Below, piece by piece: positions 24,604 to 37,897 of a DNA stretch of 64,000 nucleotides. The DNA is taken from NCBI GenBank assembly GCA_023078685.1, contig JALGAS010000003.1:3782001-3846000 (forward strand). The letters are read 5' to 3'. This DNA comes from Neopestalotiopsis rosae. Taxonomy: Eukaryota > Ascomycota > Sordariomycetes > Amphisphaeriales > Sporocadaceae. The first letter of the stretch is position 1. Each line of letters starts with the position of its first letter. A program made the position numbers and the translations under genes. A model generated the notes under the pieces. That model worked only from the letters and a program-made list of their open reading frames with translations. It ran no database searches and was not told where the DNA came from.

Positions 24604-25930
24604 GCTTCCGAATAGGCGATGTCGCGGCGGCAGTCAATGAGTTGTTGATGAAAGGGTCGAAATTTCAAAAATCCCTTGATGTCATGTTGAAGATCAATGG
24701 TACCTGGCAGGCGGCTTGAGCTAGGGCCCCTAGGTACCTTAGCGCTGGGCGTGGGGCCGGAAGCCCGGGCACTGAGGCGGTGATTTCTATTTCCCCTGCC
24801 CAGGGACCCGCCTGGCTGCATCTTACCATTGCATACCTTGATGGTGAGACGAGCTTCGTGGACTGACAATGCTGCTTGGCGGACAGACTCGGTAGTAAAT
24901 TTGCAGGACTATAATTACTTGGCTCGTGGTAGATATTGGTTGGGATATTAGCCGCGGCAAGTATTGACTGTACGACACAAAAATGGTGGAACCGCCAGGT
25001 CGTCAAGCCGGCAGGCCGTAGTACAGTCCTACTACACGTCGTACTGCTACCGTGACCGCGAAACATTTAAGAAACCGTGCGGGTCTTCGCTTCATGATTT
25101 TCGAAAACAACTACGAACACTACTTTCACTGAAACTACAGTCAAGTATGCAGTCATTCGTTATACAAGCCATACCCAAGTTGGTGGGTGGTCCTCTGCGG
25201 CGTGCCTAAGCGGGCGTGAAACTTTTCCTTCTGTTAGATATATGAGTTGTCTTCGACTTTTCTGAAATCTATATAAACACACTTGGACATTGTACAACAG
25301 GCTTTAAGCCATGCTGGCTGCAGACCTGCTTTATCGGCAACGTTCTTTACTTCTATTGGGGACGACTCGTGATTAGCCGCCTCGTGTTTCGAGGCCGTCT
25401 TCCTGAATGGAAGCTATACGATCATGAGAGCTTGAAGTGCATCTTCAGATCTGTTAACAGATCAATGCTGAACATTTCAACTCATGTGATGATTTTTCCG
25501 CGATAGTAAGGAGTATCTGCAATGGCCTGATAGGCAGCTCATTCACCAGACTCATCGAGTTCTATACCTATGGCCCCTCCCGACAGCATTTATAGGAGAA
25601 ACTGATCTATTGGCGAGAAAATGAACTCACATTTCATGATAAAAGATTACGAAACCTATAATTATAGTGAATTGTGTTGGAGTGTTATTGGAATATCAAG
25701 CATCAACGGCTCATACACAAATCTGATTGGCTGATACATCGACAAAAGCGGCCCCACTCTTTTTCCCAAGCTACGTCCTGCATTAGCCAACCCCAGGAAA
25801 AATATCGTGGAAGCTCTTTTGGCGGAACGCGGCTCTGGAGCAGTAGGAACAGCGACGTCGCCAACAACTCCGACCTCGTCAATTGCGCCCACGCCACGGA
25901 TCCCAGGGGCCGACATAGACCACAGATACG
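24604..25930. promoter_or_regulatory. Shared intergenic region between divergent ABC transporter and bL9m genes
   Basis: The region between two divergently transcribed genes is 1.3 kb long. No coding sequence is supported. It must contain both promoters; I see no element that I can assign with confidence. Confidence 0.5.
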
Positions 25931-27000
25931 ATGGCGACACAAAGACTCGGCCGGGCGCTCACAACATGCCCAAACTGCCTGGGACGCCTGCCCCTCGCCC
26001 GACCGACCATTGCGCCGGTATCTTCGCCTCTGCAGCAGCTCACTCAGGTCCGGGGAGCGAAATCTCTCACCAAGGCCGAATTGGAGGATCTTCAGGGTAT
26101 TCCCGTGCGGTTGCTCAAGAACATTAACGGGTTCGGCAAGCAACGTATGTTCACTTCCTGGGCAGTAGCCCCAGCGTGTTGCAGAGAGGACTGGAGTAAT
26201 TGCTGACCGGGTTCTTCTCAATCTCTAGATGCCATTATTCGAGTCAAGCCTGGCCGTATGCGAAACCAATGGCACCACAAGGGCCTCGCCGAGTACATGA
26301 CCAAGAAGCGCTTTCAGGAGCTGGGCCTCACCGAGTCCGCCATTGGTGTGCGCGACCGCACCTTTGGTTCCAAGCTGCTCGATGAGGAGGAGGCCGACAG
26401 CAAAAAGATTGTCGCCGAGAAGCCAAAGTCCAAGAAGAAGGAGTACATCGTCATGACGGTATGTTTTCCTAACGTCTATCGGGATTCCCAAGAAAAGCGG
26501 AACCAAATGGTTTCAAGAACATTGCTGACCTTGTCTCGTACTTACACATACAGGCCGACGAATCCCGCACCCTCTTACAAGATCTCCTCCCCGAGGTCCT
26601 AGTCTTTGCCAGGAAACCCATTGCCGTGCCCGAGCCAGCCAAGGAGCCCGAAGCCCCAGCCCAGCGCATGTCGCCCGCCCTGGCCGCCAACGCACAGGTA
26701 TCGACGCAACCCAAAGATGCTCCGACAGCACCAGCAGCACCAGCAGTCCCCGAGCAAGACCTCACGGCCATCTTCGGCTCCGTGGCCGCCACCGACGTGG
26801 TGGCGCGCATCCGCGAGGCCCTCCTCGCCGACAGCAACGGCAGCCGCGTGGCCATCGAGGCCGACGCCGTCTCCATCCTGGGTCTCGAAGCTGGCGAGGA
26901 CCGCATCAAGCGGCTGGGCGTGTACGAGGTCGAGATCGTGACGGGCAAGGGCTCGGAGCCTATCCGGAAGAAGGTCGAGGTCATCCCCGAGACCGAGTAG
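25931..27000 (+). CDS. MRPL50: Mitochondrial large-subunit ribosomal protein bL9m (yeast MRPL50 type)
   Basis: Exons 25931-26144, 26229-26458 and 26554-27000 give 296 residues. The N-terminus (MATQRLGRALTTCPNC..., rich in Arg, Leu and Thr with no early acidic residue) is a typical mitochondrial presequence. The bL9 core follows: QGIPVRLLKNINGFGKQ, then HAIIRVKPGRMRNQWHHKGLAEYMT joined across intron 1, the conserved bL9 pattern in which a Pro-Gly-x-x-Arg-Asn turn precedes the long linker helix. The middle of the protein is Ala/Pro-rich and the C-terminal part (about 240-296) forms a second small domain. It acts in the mitochondrial ribosome. Its neighbour on the left is the divergent ABC transporter; no functional link is implied. 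Confidence 0.88.
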
Positions 27001-27511
27001 ACAGTGATAAAAGGCCGAAGCTATGAATGGCTCCCCGGCTAGTATTCGCCCAGCTTGGAATGAAATAGTTGGACGACGAATAGAAGGGGTACGAAATATG
27101 AATTGAGCTGTACTATATGCTATTAGAGATGTACCAAAAAATGTACAACACATGTTATCATGAACTATACACATGAAGAGACCTGAGATTGACAAGTGTG
27201 CGTAGTGTACTCATAGGCTGGATCAAATCTGGGGACTGCACGAGGAGCGAGCGCTGTATATCACATCCCCAGTGCATATGCCCCTTTACATTCTATAAAC
27301 TAAACAATACTAAGCTACGCTTGTGGGTATAGACTTATTCACCCCAAAATCAGGATACCTGAGCAATCTGTAATACGCCATCGTAATCACCCAATGAGAA
27401 AACCACCCAAAGGAGTGCCTTCACGAAGCACTAAATCAAATCCTGCTGAATATGTACATTGAAATGAAGCATTGGTTTTCAGAGCGACGAGGTGGCTAAG
27501 AAGACCTACTT
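27001..27511. other. Intergenic between convergent bL9m and ATG11 genes
   Basis: About 510 bases of AT-rich 3' flanking sequence between two convergent genes. No gene is supported. Confidence 0.6.
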
Positions 27512-30500
27512 CTACTTGCCGGGATAGCTAACATCGAGACTCCAAAGAGAATCCCAGACTACACTCTTATCGCGGCTATCGGCACTAGCATTGCTTGTTT
27601 CTCTTTGCAGCGGCTGGATCCCACTGCCTACATCTGAACTCTGGACGGGACCTGAATGAAGTCGTTGCTTGGAAGGGCTGCCACGGTATAGGCTAGCAGG
27701 CTTTGTTTTGGACGGTGATGTCGAAGTCGGTCGGGCCCGCGGAGGTGGTGGTGGCATCTGTTGTCTCTGGTGCCAGTCCTATCCAAATCAGCTTCGTTCA
27801 GCTTTGGACTATCACATTCAGGGACCGAGAAGAGAATCCACCACCTCGTGGTCGCGTACCTCGTCGCCCTCGGCATGTGCACCGCTAGTCTTGGCGGATC
27901 CAGAAAGTGAAGATTGATCCACAGCCTTTCCCTTGCCAACCGCCCCAACGCTACCGGCCAGGTCGGGACTGTCCGATGGACCAGCACGCAAGCTATTCGT
28001 CTCGGAAGCCAAGGCACTGCTCTTAGCTGCGCCGGCTCCTGCGCCACCAGCGAAAGGCAGAGTTTTTCTGTTGACACTTCCCGAGCTTGACCGGCGGCTT
28101 TCAAGGCTCTTGCTGAGCGTGCGACTGACACCTTCAATGCCGGTAGCCTTTCCACCAGGTAGCAACCTGCTTGCACCGGTTCTTGCTTGGTGTGTATGTA
28201 TATCCGCCACGGCCTCTACAGTGTTGGCGGCAACGGTGCTTTTGCCCAAGCCTGGCGTTGATGGCGCTCCGGCTTTATCCTCGGCGGCATCAACAAGCCA
28301 CCACCTCAGTCCATCGGAGAGGTCGAATGGGTTATCGAATTCCGTTTCACCACTACCGTTGCTGGTATTGACGGAATCGGTCTCGCCAGCATGGGCTGCA
28401 GTTGATGAACTCAAGCTCTTGGATAGGTCAACAACGCGCTCCTGCACCCGCGTGATACGAGCTACAAGCCATTCTCGCTGCCTCAAACGGTGATGCTCTT
28501 GCTCACGCAAGAAGAAGTGGGGACAGCCGACATTGAAAGCTGCCCAGGCCCCTGTCGTTTGATTCCTAGTCGGGAGGAACAGAGCCAGGTCGCCTTCCTT
28601 GAAGTGTCTGAATGCAATCTTGTCATGAGCATCCTTGACAGCTTGATGAGCTCGTTCGCGATAATTACGCGCGTCCTTGGTGTACTTGCGAGCTGTATGC
28701 TCTAGCTCCTTGACCCGACGGTAAATGGCCTCTGCAAAGGCATCAATGTCGAAGGAACCAGGCCCAGACACGAAAGATTGGTACTGAGACGTCTCCAAAT
28801 CGCCATCCTCGGCGTTCATCCAGTACAAAAGCTTCAGGTCAGTGCTATCAGCAAGCGTGGCGCCCATTGACACCGAACGTCGGACTGAACTGCTTGGATC
28901 TGAAGAGTCATTTGCGTCTTTCGAGGTACGCTCGGCACGAGGGATCTTCTGTATCGTCATCTTGCCATCTTGTCGGTTGACTGCGAAGGAGAGCCTGTCC
29001 AAAAGCCGGAGTAGCCTCTCATTGTAAGTGAACAGACGCTGGGTGAGATCCTTTGTGCGCTCATTGCGTCCTTCGAAACGTTGGCTCAGGCCCATAGCGC
29101 GCAAATCCGAGGAATCGAGCTTCTCGCGGTACATGCGTACCTCCTCCTCCAGGCTGCCAGTATGAGACTGCCTAGCGGCAAGTGTCTCCATGAGCTCGGC
29201 GACTTTCCTCTCTTTCTCCTCGAGCTTCTTTCTTAGCGTTTCCGAGCCCGATTCTCCCTCCGTCATCTTCGTACGGAGCTCACTGAGCTGATCGCGCGCC
29301 TCTGTGATCTCGGTCTCCAAAGTTGCACACTTGGCCTTCTCTTCTTCGAAAGCTTCAATAAGCTTGAGTCTGGCAGCTTCTTCGGTCGACAGCTTTTCTT
29401 GGGTCCTCGTGACTTCGGTCTTGCTTTCCTTGATCGTCTCTTGAGCAATCTCCAGATCTGACTTTAGTAAAGTCATATCCTCCTCAAGTGCCATGACCTT
29501 GGAAAGAACGTCACTAGATTTCGTGGCGACAGCCTCCATGAGGTCATTGATGTCTTCGGGTATTCTTTCTCTTGGTGATATTTGACCGTGAATCTCTCTC
29601 AGAGTTTGTACGTGAGTTTCGGCGCTGGCCTCGGACGCTTCGGCTCGCCTAGCAAGTGTCTTGACCATCTCATTGGCCTCTTGCAGCTGCTTTTCGAGGG
29701 ATTCGTTCTGGTCTCGCTGCATTCTTGCTTCGTTGCGCAGGAACTCAACCTGTCCTTGAGTCTTGAGAGCCTCATCATGTTTTTCTTGGTTGAGACGCTC
29801 GACTTCGTCCTCAAGGGATCGCATTCGATCGATGAATGCTCCCTTTTCGTCTTCTCTGGACTGTCCAAAATGCTCAATCTCGTCTTCGGTCTCCTCTAGA
29901 CGTGCCTTTAAACTCTTGATCTCACTCTCCAAAGTCTTTCTCTCCCGATCATGCTCCTTCTGCAGGGCATCCATGTTTTCCAAGAGATCCTTCTTGATAG
30001 AGTTGACTTCGTCCATTCGACCTTCCATGTCCTTAGTACGGGCAGCGGTTTCTTTGCCGAAAACAGCAGATTTCTCTTTTTCAGTGATCAGGTCTCCCTC
30101 AAGCTGAGTGATGCGACGGATGAGAGCCTCGCTGTTGTCGGACGCACCAGAGAATCTTCGTTCGTCCGGAATAGCTGGTGACCTGATGGAAGAGATGGAA
30201 TTGGTTCGTTCGTGGCTCCCGGGCTGAAAAAGGTTCCCGATTGAAGGTCTTGACTCGGTACTCTGGCGATGCAATAGTCCCTCGAGGCGTCTTACCCGAC
30301 TCTCTGCTGTCTTGAGCTTGCCCTCTAAGTTTGCCTTGTCTGCTTGAAGGCCACGCAACAGGTCGTCATCGCCACGGACAAGAAGGCCGCTTCTACCAAG
30401 AGCTGCTTCATGGACACTGCCATTCTTGAAAGCCTTCACTCTCTTCATCTGCTGTTTGGTTGGGGAATTGAGCTCAGCGATAAGTTTCTTGATATCGTCA

Positions 30501-32097
30501 ACGACCGTTGCGTCGGCTCTGTGGTGCTGCACCACGGCAAAGAAATCGTCGAGATCTTTCTTGGTCACAGATGGCCACGGCTCGTCTTGGCCAAGGACAT
30601 TGACCTCGAGACCGAGCACGTTGCTTTCTGTCTTTTCGGGGCCATAAGTACTGCCCACCATTTTCTGCCATTTGCGACGCCGTTTGAGCTCTTCGTCTTG
30701 AAATACAGCCATTTCGTTGACCAAGGTTGAGGAATCCGTCTTGACCTTGTCCGACCATTCCCTCCGACGCAAAGACTCGGCCATGAAAGATGCATACATA
30801 AAGGGCAACTGTTGTATGAGGCGTAGATAATCGAATGTGGTCATTTCTTCTTCGCCCTGGTTCAAGACACCCATCATCGTCTTAAGATTGTGAAGAAAAC
30901 TCGTGATTTCGGCAATTGTGCGCATCAGCGAAAGAGATTCGACAGATAAATCGTTCCTCGCTTGCGTTGCATCTCTGAGCAACTCATCCATCTCTCGAGC
31001 TCTATTCTGAATGCTTGGCAAGAGACGTTCAGTATGGTGCGCAGCTGTCTTGGATGCTTGCAGCACGTCTCTAGTTGAGCTTGAATAGGCAAGCGTTGCC
31101 TGATAATCCGTGTCGATCTTCTTGGCCACGGCCTCAATGTCGTCGAGCAGTTGCGCCGCGTCGTCGCCGTGGGTCAATATCGAACGAGACATGACCTTGT
31201 CAATGTCCTGGAATAAGTCGTCGCAGCCGCCAAACATCCTGTCGGCCATTTTGTCCAGCTCGGTGACCTTGTTGTTGAATTTCCGCAGAGACGAAGCTGC
31301 AAGCTTCCCGGCTTTATGAGCAGTGTCAAGGTCTATGAGATCTTCTAGTGTGGCCTGGCGAGACTTGCGTAGATCTCGTCCAGTCATGAATCGGACCATG
31401 GCTGCTGAAATCGTGATGCTCCGTGCAAGATCCATATATTGCTCCCAATTTGTTGCGAGGGTGCCATATTCTTCCTGTACCGGGGCAACCCATTTCTTCA
31501 GCTCGTTGAACTTGGGTTCCTGTGGCCGGACTGCCGAGTCTAAATTGGCTACGGCTGCATCGAGACATTTGGTCATGACCTTCATTTCCTCGTGGCGAGC
31601 CTGGAAAGCTTCGGTCATGGCTGCGCAGTCCTCGATAATCTTGAAGGCCCAGTCCCGGCGGCTCTTGAACAAGTCCTGCCATGACTGGAGCGAGTGGGTG
31701 TTCTCGATGTAGTCGGGCGCATTCGTGACAGTGTATTGTTTTGGAAGGGGCTCCTCGGGAGCGAGATGTGCTGGTGTACCAGCGGGTGAGGCTTGCGTTA
31801 TCCGGACATCGTATATGTATATCTCCTTCTCAAAATGTATAGTCTGGATCTTGACCGTCTTGCCTTGGGGCGTGAGGGCGATGATGTTTTGTGGCGAGAT
31901 GGAGCTCGGTCGAGCCACCCAGGCTTTGAAATCATCCAAACTACACCATGCGCGGCTTGTTAGCAACGAGTTACAGACGAGACGGGGAGGAAAGTTTCCT
32001 TGACAGGGAGCCGCGAAACATACGTTGCGAACTGCGAGATGTCCACCTGCAGGCGCTGGCCCGTATGGGCTATCAACACCTGCGTCGGCGTCGCCAT
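27512..32097 (-). CDS. ATG11: Autophagy-related protein 11 (selective autophagy scaffold)
   Basis: Exons in coding order are 32097-32024, 31940-27860 and 27778-27512 (introns 83 and 81 bases), giving 1473 residues. Atg11 binds cargo receptors and recruits the autophagy machinery for pexophagy, mitophagy and related routes. The start MATPTQVLIAHTGQRLQVD is the ubiquitin-like N-terminal region, continued after intron 1 by LDDFKAWVARPSSISPQNI. The large middle part contains long coiled coils (about residues 600-1100, rich in Glu/Lys/Leu heptads). The conserved C-terminal domain includes FKEGDLALFLPTRN and AWAAFNVGCPHFFL near 1240. The main frame stays open to 27818, but a GTACGC donor at 27859 and an acceptor at 27779 restore a Pro-rich tail ending WDSLWSLDVSYPGK, which I prefer as the true C-terminus. 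CENP-H lies divergently upstream. Confidence 0.93.
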
Positions 32098-32950
32098 AGC
32101 GCATGCATTCTCTCGCGCCGGGAGAGTCGTCGAGTTGGGTTACGGAAGAACGGTGAAACGCGGACGTCGGGCAATAGTAGTGCGACAGCGTGCTGAGCGA
32201 ATGTTGGCTCAAGATTCGTCTCAAGGTGCAATAATCACAACCTTTGAACAAAGACCGGCCGGAGTTTTGTTTTGCTTTGCCTGGGTAATCACAAGGGTCA
32301 TTCGTCAAATATCCCAGATGACCGACCGGCCAATCGCCTAGGCTAGGTCAGGTCGGCAGAGCAGCAGAGCTAGGCTGTAGCACGCGCGCGCCCACCAGTG
32401 CCAGGGTCCTCGATCTCTCCCAGCAACCTACAATCTGCAATCTAGGCTGCGATAAGTTACTCCGTACTTGACAATTAGAGACCCGATAAGCTTCGATTGA
32501 CGTTTGGGGAATTGGCGGGAGGAATTCCGCAGTGATGGTTTGCGATGAGCTGCTTCACTCTTCTGTAAGTTGATGATGTAGACATTGACAGGTTTCTAAA
32601 ATTGCAACAAGAATCTAAGCCCGCACGTCTCTATTTGACTCCAACATTCAATCAACTCTTTGTCCGAATTTCAAAAGTTTATTCGATCTTGCAGTTTGCC
32701 GGGCCCGAAACTCTCCCATATGGATCCTCAACGGTAGCGTCTTCCATTTTAGCATTATTACAGCGAATTTCAATACATACAGAGAGCTGTCAACTGTCAG
32801 TTTGCCTGCGCCGCACGGGAACCGCCACACTTCCGCTATTGCATGCATACACTTGGATACGCGTTCCACGCGCGACGCCGCGACGAGTTTATGGTGAAAT
32901 CCACGAATTACGGCCACACAATTTGCTACTCAACCTCGAATTGAAACGCG
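32098..32950. promoter_or_regulatory. Divergent promoter region of ATG11 and CENP-H
   Basis: These 853 bases separate two head-to-head start codons. No coding sequence is supported, so both promoters must lie here. I do not see a clear TATA box or a recognisable operator. Confidence 0.6.
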
Positions 32951-33749
32951 ATGGAGATCTCACCGGATCAAGAAAGCCCACTGCCTCTTTCCGAAGATGA
33001 AAAGAGGGTGCTAGAACTCTACGATCGACTGCAACAATTGCAGCTCGAGATCGCTCTCATCACAGCACAAAAGAATTACATACCATGTTAGTAGATTGTC
33101 GCCCTGTGCCGCTTCTTGACCTAATACTTTGTATTTCCAGCTTCATCGCAGTCTCAGTCCGTGGAAGAGGCCCAAAATGATTTGCTAGAATCTAGAGCAC
33201 GATACGTCCTGCGGGATCAGGTCACAGAGAGCGTGGTCATGACGAATCCCGTATTGCAAGCCGTACACGGCGGGACAAATGCATCGCCCATTGAAAAGTA
33301 CGTCTCTCTTTCGTTTTGCAATGTTCAGATGCACGTTTGTTTTCACCAGGGCTCATATAGCTTGAGACAGAGATCTTTTGGGCGTCCTTACCAAGCGAGA
33401 CAGCGCCTCGGTAGCGCTGGCTGATCAGACAACGTCGGTCAAGCAGATCAACGAGGACATCATGGACGTCCGGAGCCGGACGCTGCAGCTGAGCCGGCAA
33501 AACGTCGACCTGGCTGCGCAAGTCCTCGATCTCGCCGGCGAGGCAGAAAAGCGCAAGGCGGTCGCGATCGAGGACACGGAGCAGGCCGAGCAGATTGCGC
33601 AACTGGAACAGGAGGTCAAGGCGAGCAGGCAGAGATGGAGAGTCATGAAGGCCACGGCAAGTGCGATTGTAGCTGGTAGCGGAGTCGACTGGGCTGGCGA
33701 CGAACAACTCAGGAGTATAGTACTCGATGAAGACGAAGACGGCGTATAG
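32951..33749 (+). CDS. Kinetochore subunit CENP-H (Mcm16/Fta3 type)
   Basis: Exons 32951-33086, 33141-33297 and 33371-33749 give 223 residues; all phases match. CENP-H belongs to the constitutive centromere-associated network that links centromeric chromatin to the outer kinetochore. The protein is almost entirely helical: a leading coiled coil (EKRVLELYDRLQQLQLEIAL), a middle segment (DLLGVLTKRDSASVALADQ), a second coiled coil, and the conserved tail ASRQRWRVMKATASAIVAG followed by SGVDWAGDEQLRSIVLDEDE, which is the best family hallmark. The second acceptor (CAG ending at 33370) was chosen because it alone restores the DLLG frame. The assignment rests on recognition of this C-terminal pattern. 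Confidence 0.85.
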
Positions 33750-36700
33750 TGTCGAGATGTCGAGATAGTGAGGAAACACAGTCACCTTTGGTATTGTGGT
33801 ACAGGTCTCCTGTCTCGCATGGATGCAGCTCCAACTGCTACCAAACACCATAAATTCAATACGAATTTGGAAGGCAGCATGTACGCAATAGCTGTGCAGC
33901 ACCGAACATTATTGGCGGCTCTTCGTTACATGGCGCGGTATCACTCAGTAACTGGACCAAAGTTTGGATGTGCTGAGCAAGTTTGCCTGGCATCTGCAGC
34001 CGACAGTGGATGCGGCTAGATGGCAGATGGCAAACCACATTTGTGCATGAGGATTAGCTTGTTTCTCTTCAGATCTGCGGCCTTCGACAGGCAAATGACG
34101 TTCAACTTGAATTGTGCAGGTTGAGCAGTTCCGACACTCGGTTTGGCTAGATATGACGACAAGCGAGTGGGGAGAGGGCAGATCAGGGGACTGATCAAGT
34201 GGAGGCCCATCGGTCACTATTACATACGCAGAGCCTTGAGATATGCTTACATAGCAGCATGTCGCGTTGACTGTCACTTCTTCCGAAAGCGTTTCGTTTC
34301 CAAATAGATAGTCACGATATGCTATTGAGTCTTACAATCCAGACTGGTCTTTTTCGAGGTGCTGCTGGCCAATACCGAGGCGTTCGTGCCTGAACGGGGT
34401 CATATTGTAGATGCGGTTTAGCGCGGACACAATCTGGGCCGCATCTATCCTGACGCGATGGATCTTTGATGCAATTGCCCATGTCACCTCGTGGCAGCAG
34501 AAAAGAAGGGGTTCAATGTGGAAATGTTTCTAGTAGTAATATTCAATATCGGACATTGTAATCTAGGCTCAGGCCGTTGGATGACTTCTCACCATGAGGA
34601 GAATTACAATGGTCTTGATTCGGGTTGCGCGGGAGAAGCGAGGATTTATCGCGTAGATGAATCCACGTGATGTCAACAAGAGCGAGAGACAATCAGCCAT
34701 CAACTTGGCTGGCACGCTATGCGCCGATACTGGGCCTGGGTTGGGGGGGTGAGAGGAAGCTTGCTTACAGCAGTCAGGTAAATTGCCGTGTTCCAAAAGA
34801 GAGCTCATCTTGACGGCGAGGGGGGGGAAGCCCTCCAGCCAAAAGGTGGAGAAGAAGCTCTCAAAGGAGCAAAGACGCGCTATTGAGCACAGTGCCAACC
34901 CATATTGTGACTCTGGCTGCGCGTGCACTTTGGCTACAAGCAGTACCACAAGCTCTCGTGGTGTACTTGGAGGGCAAGACGCGACTTGTCCCTCGCCCCA
35001 AGTCCTACCCATAGAATCATTAGTTGATCCCTGGGCTGACAGCAAATGGCGAGACACGCAATATCTGGCGCACAGCAACACCCACCCTACTGCTCGGGGA
35101 CGTCGTATTATCTCGACTAGGCGCCGTCGCCCAACCGTACCATGGAGTTGATCTCACCGAGCTAGGTAATAGACTCTCATCAATCAGAAATGGGACGTCA
35201 CCAGATCGTCGCTTTCATGGATTGCCTCCTACTCTGCCTGTTACTGTAGTAATACATAGCATTTTTGATGGTGCATTGTGGACAAAGTTTCGAAACTGAA
35301 TGCCTGTACCAGCGTCCACAGACTCCTCTACGGGTCGGCAGGAACTTATTTGTTGATTTGCGGGGCAACTAGGGGTTGTTTGTTGCACTGCCAGATCCTA
35401 TAACTCGCGGACTTGTGATGACTTCCATGCTCGCCGCTAATAATAGTTGCTCGGATATCGAGCACGAAGGGTAGCAAGTTACCAGCGCCCAATTTGGCAA
35501 ATTGGAGCGGCCGGGTGGTATATCATAGAACCTCCTCCAGTTCCGCTCATCCCAAGCAAGTAAGGGCCCAGTGTACGCTCGTGCATGGCGGTGATCACTA
35601 GGCGGCCGACGAAGTGCATACCTCTAGCAAAATATCTGAGATTGACGGCAACCCTGCGCTTCCGGCCCGTCAATCAACTGAAAAAGCTTGGACAAGCGAA
35701 ATGAATGCAGTTTCGCTTGGTTGCATGCATGTAGAATCCCTTTTTGAGTCTCAGCCAAATGAGATGCTGAGTGGCCGCGTCAGCTCCTGGCGGCCCAGGA
35801 ACCAGCAAGATATCTAATGTGGTGAATACGGCAACAAGATTTATAGTCTACTAGGAAGACTCGAGATCATAGTATACTCGTGAAAATGATAAGCTGTATG
35901 ATCAGTTCATATATAAGTCGATGATATGAATTATCAGCGAATAAGACCATGATTTTCGATTAAAGAATCAATGATCGTAAATTGCTGTAAATGTCATTGC
36001 GCTTGATAATATGCATTTTCCATTTTGTGCATATCTGATGATCATGTTGGTGGCCTTGCATGTAGCCTTTCGCGATAATAGTAATCGGTTGAGTGAGTGA
36101 CTGTGACGGGCACAGGAAGGCACAGACACACGCGTGGTAGAGAGAGAATCGAGGGAAAAGGCAGTGCAGGTGCAGAGAGGGGACAGCCAAACTCCCAGCA
36201 AAACTGGTGCGGGCGAGAATCACCAGCAAAACCGGACCATCCACCACTGCAATTGAGCAGCGCGTCCACATGCACAAACCTTGGGCGACAGAGCCATGGA
36301 AGTACCACACGCGCTAACCAGGGACCAGGAGGTACATCTGCGACAAGAGGCTGGTTTGGCTGGGCTGTCCCCAGGCGTGGGAAAAGGCCTGGCGCTGGGA
36401 GGGTGCAAGTAAAGAGGCAGAGGGAGCCCGAGGGCAGATGCAGACAGGTGATTGATTAAGCACAGAGAAGGGATGAGCAGATGGACACCAATGGGCGGGT
36501 GTCCGCGACTGAGAGTGATGTGAACGCAATGAAAAGTGAGAGGGCGGAAGGCTTGGAGCAGATGCCGACGGGGTGTCAGCACACAGCTGCGAGGTACACA
36601 GTGAGGGCGCTCAGGGCCTCTGTCGCCGCGCAACAGCGCAAAGAGGGGTACTGTACATGGCCGGGTGAAGGAGAGACAAGACGATGGAGCGTCGGTTTGT

Positions 36701-37875
36701 TACGCGCTTGCAGCGTAAAGGAAAGGTGTGTGGTCCCGTTGCCTGGCGATTGATTTGATAAATGAGGAGACGAGAGCTTTTTTTTTTTTCTTTCTTGCGG
36801 CACCAACCAAACGAGGATTGGAGTAGCAGGAGGAGTCAACAGCCTGCTTGCCTGGGCTGGCTATTGATGTCTCTCCCACCTACCTTATTGCCCACATCAG
36901 CTTGAGGTACCTTAGACTACCTACATTTGATAGCTCGCATGTCTGGCTGCTGCAGGCCGGGCAACATGATGTACCCCACGAAGCTCCCAGTGCGACGGAG
37001 GCGGTACATGCTTGATGCCTCATTCCATTCTTCTGAACATGGCATTACTTGCTGCCTGCTTATGCTGATTGAAATATACAGTAACGTAGTAATAGGAGTA
37101 ACCTGAGCCTGGCTCGCATAGATTTGGTCATGTCGATGTTGGAGTTTTCGTCGCAGGAGCTGCGCAGTCAGTCAGTGCAGCGCATACATTACGAAAGTGT
37201 GTTAAGCTTGCTTGACATGATTGTGGTGTGGGTGCGCCTGGCCGGCCTGGTCTGATCTGGCTGGGTAGCTCGGGGTCGGGGTATTCAATGTAGGTACCTT
37301 CCAGCAGCCGGCCGGGTGCTTTCTTTCGACGCCCCTTCCCTCACGCTTGTGCTGTTTTGTATCGTATTGTCTTGCTTGTTTGTAATCTTAGCAGATCCAA
37401 AGAAAAGGCATGGCCAAAGTACCTACATAGCTTGGATCGATGTGAATACCTCACCACACATTTTTGATGGAAACAATAACAAGCGCGGGGCTTATTTTTA
37501 GTAGGCTGTGGTGTATGTCAATGCAGTCATAAAGACTGACAATACCTATTTTGTATCAAATTGACCCAGTACGCATTGAAGATCAGCTCGCAAGCAAGTC
37601 ATTGTGTTGCTGCTAAGGCAAATCTTTAGTAGAATCAGATATTCGGTAAATGCCAGGGGGGTCCAGAGACAGGAAGACGCGACAAGCCGACCCAGAGAAA
37701 GGACGCCCCAGGGCCCAGGGAAAGCAAGGAAAGGCAACAGCAAGTGACTGGGTAAGGCAAAGAAAGAAAAGTCAAGGCAGGCAGGTGCAGTACATAGATG
37801 ATGTACCTAGCCACACCCCCCAAGAGGAGGAGGAGAAGAAAAAGCCCAGCACAAAGGCAAGACCAAGCTTAGGTA

Positions 37876-37897
37876 GGAGGGGAGGGGAGGGGAGGGA
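37876..37897 (+). other. G-run tract with G-quadruplex potential
   Basis: Runs of three to four G separated by single A bases occur four or more times in a row, which satisfies the usual pattern for an intramolecular G-quadruplex. It lies about 1.1 kb upstream of the NHP6 start codon. Confidence 0.5.

Noticed and set aside
27818..27860. Continuation of ATG11 to the in-frame stop at 27818
   Set aside because: A phase-consistent intron from 27859 to 27779 gives a longer and more conserved-looking C-terminus; the short read-through tail has no features.
32098..32308. Upstream extension of the ATG11 frame to 32308
   Set aside because: The real first exon lies in another frame at 32097-32024 and begins with a clear ATG and the expected N-terminal sequence; the extension is intron and promoter read in frame.
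34569..35081. A 170-codon minus-strand open frame
   Set aside because: No recognisable domain, no coding bias and no promoter-like or splice context.
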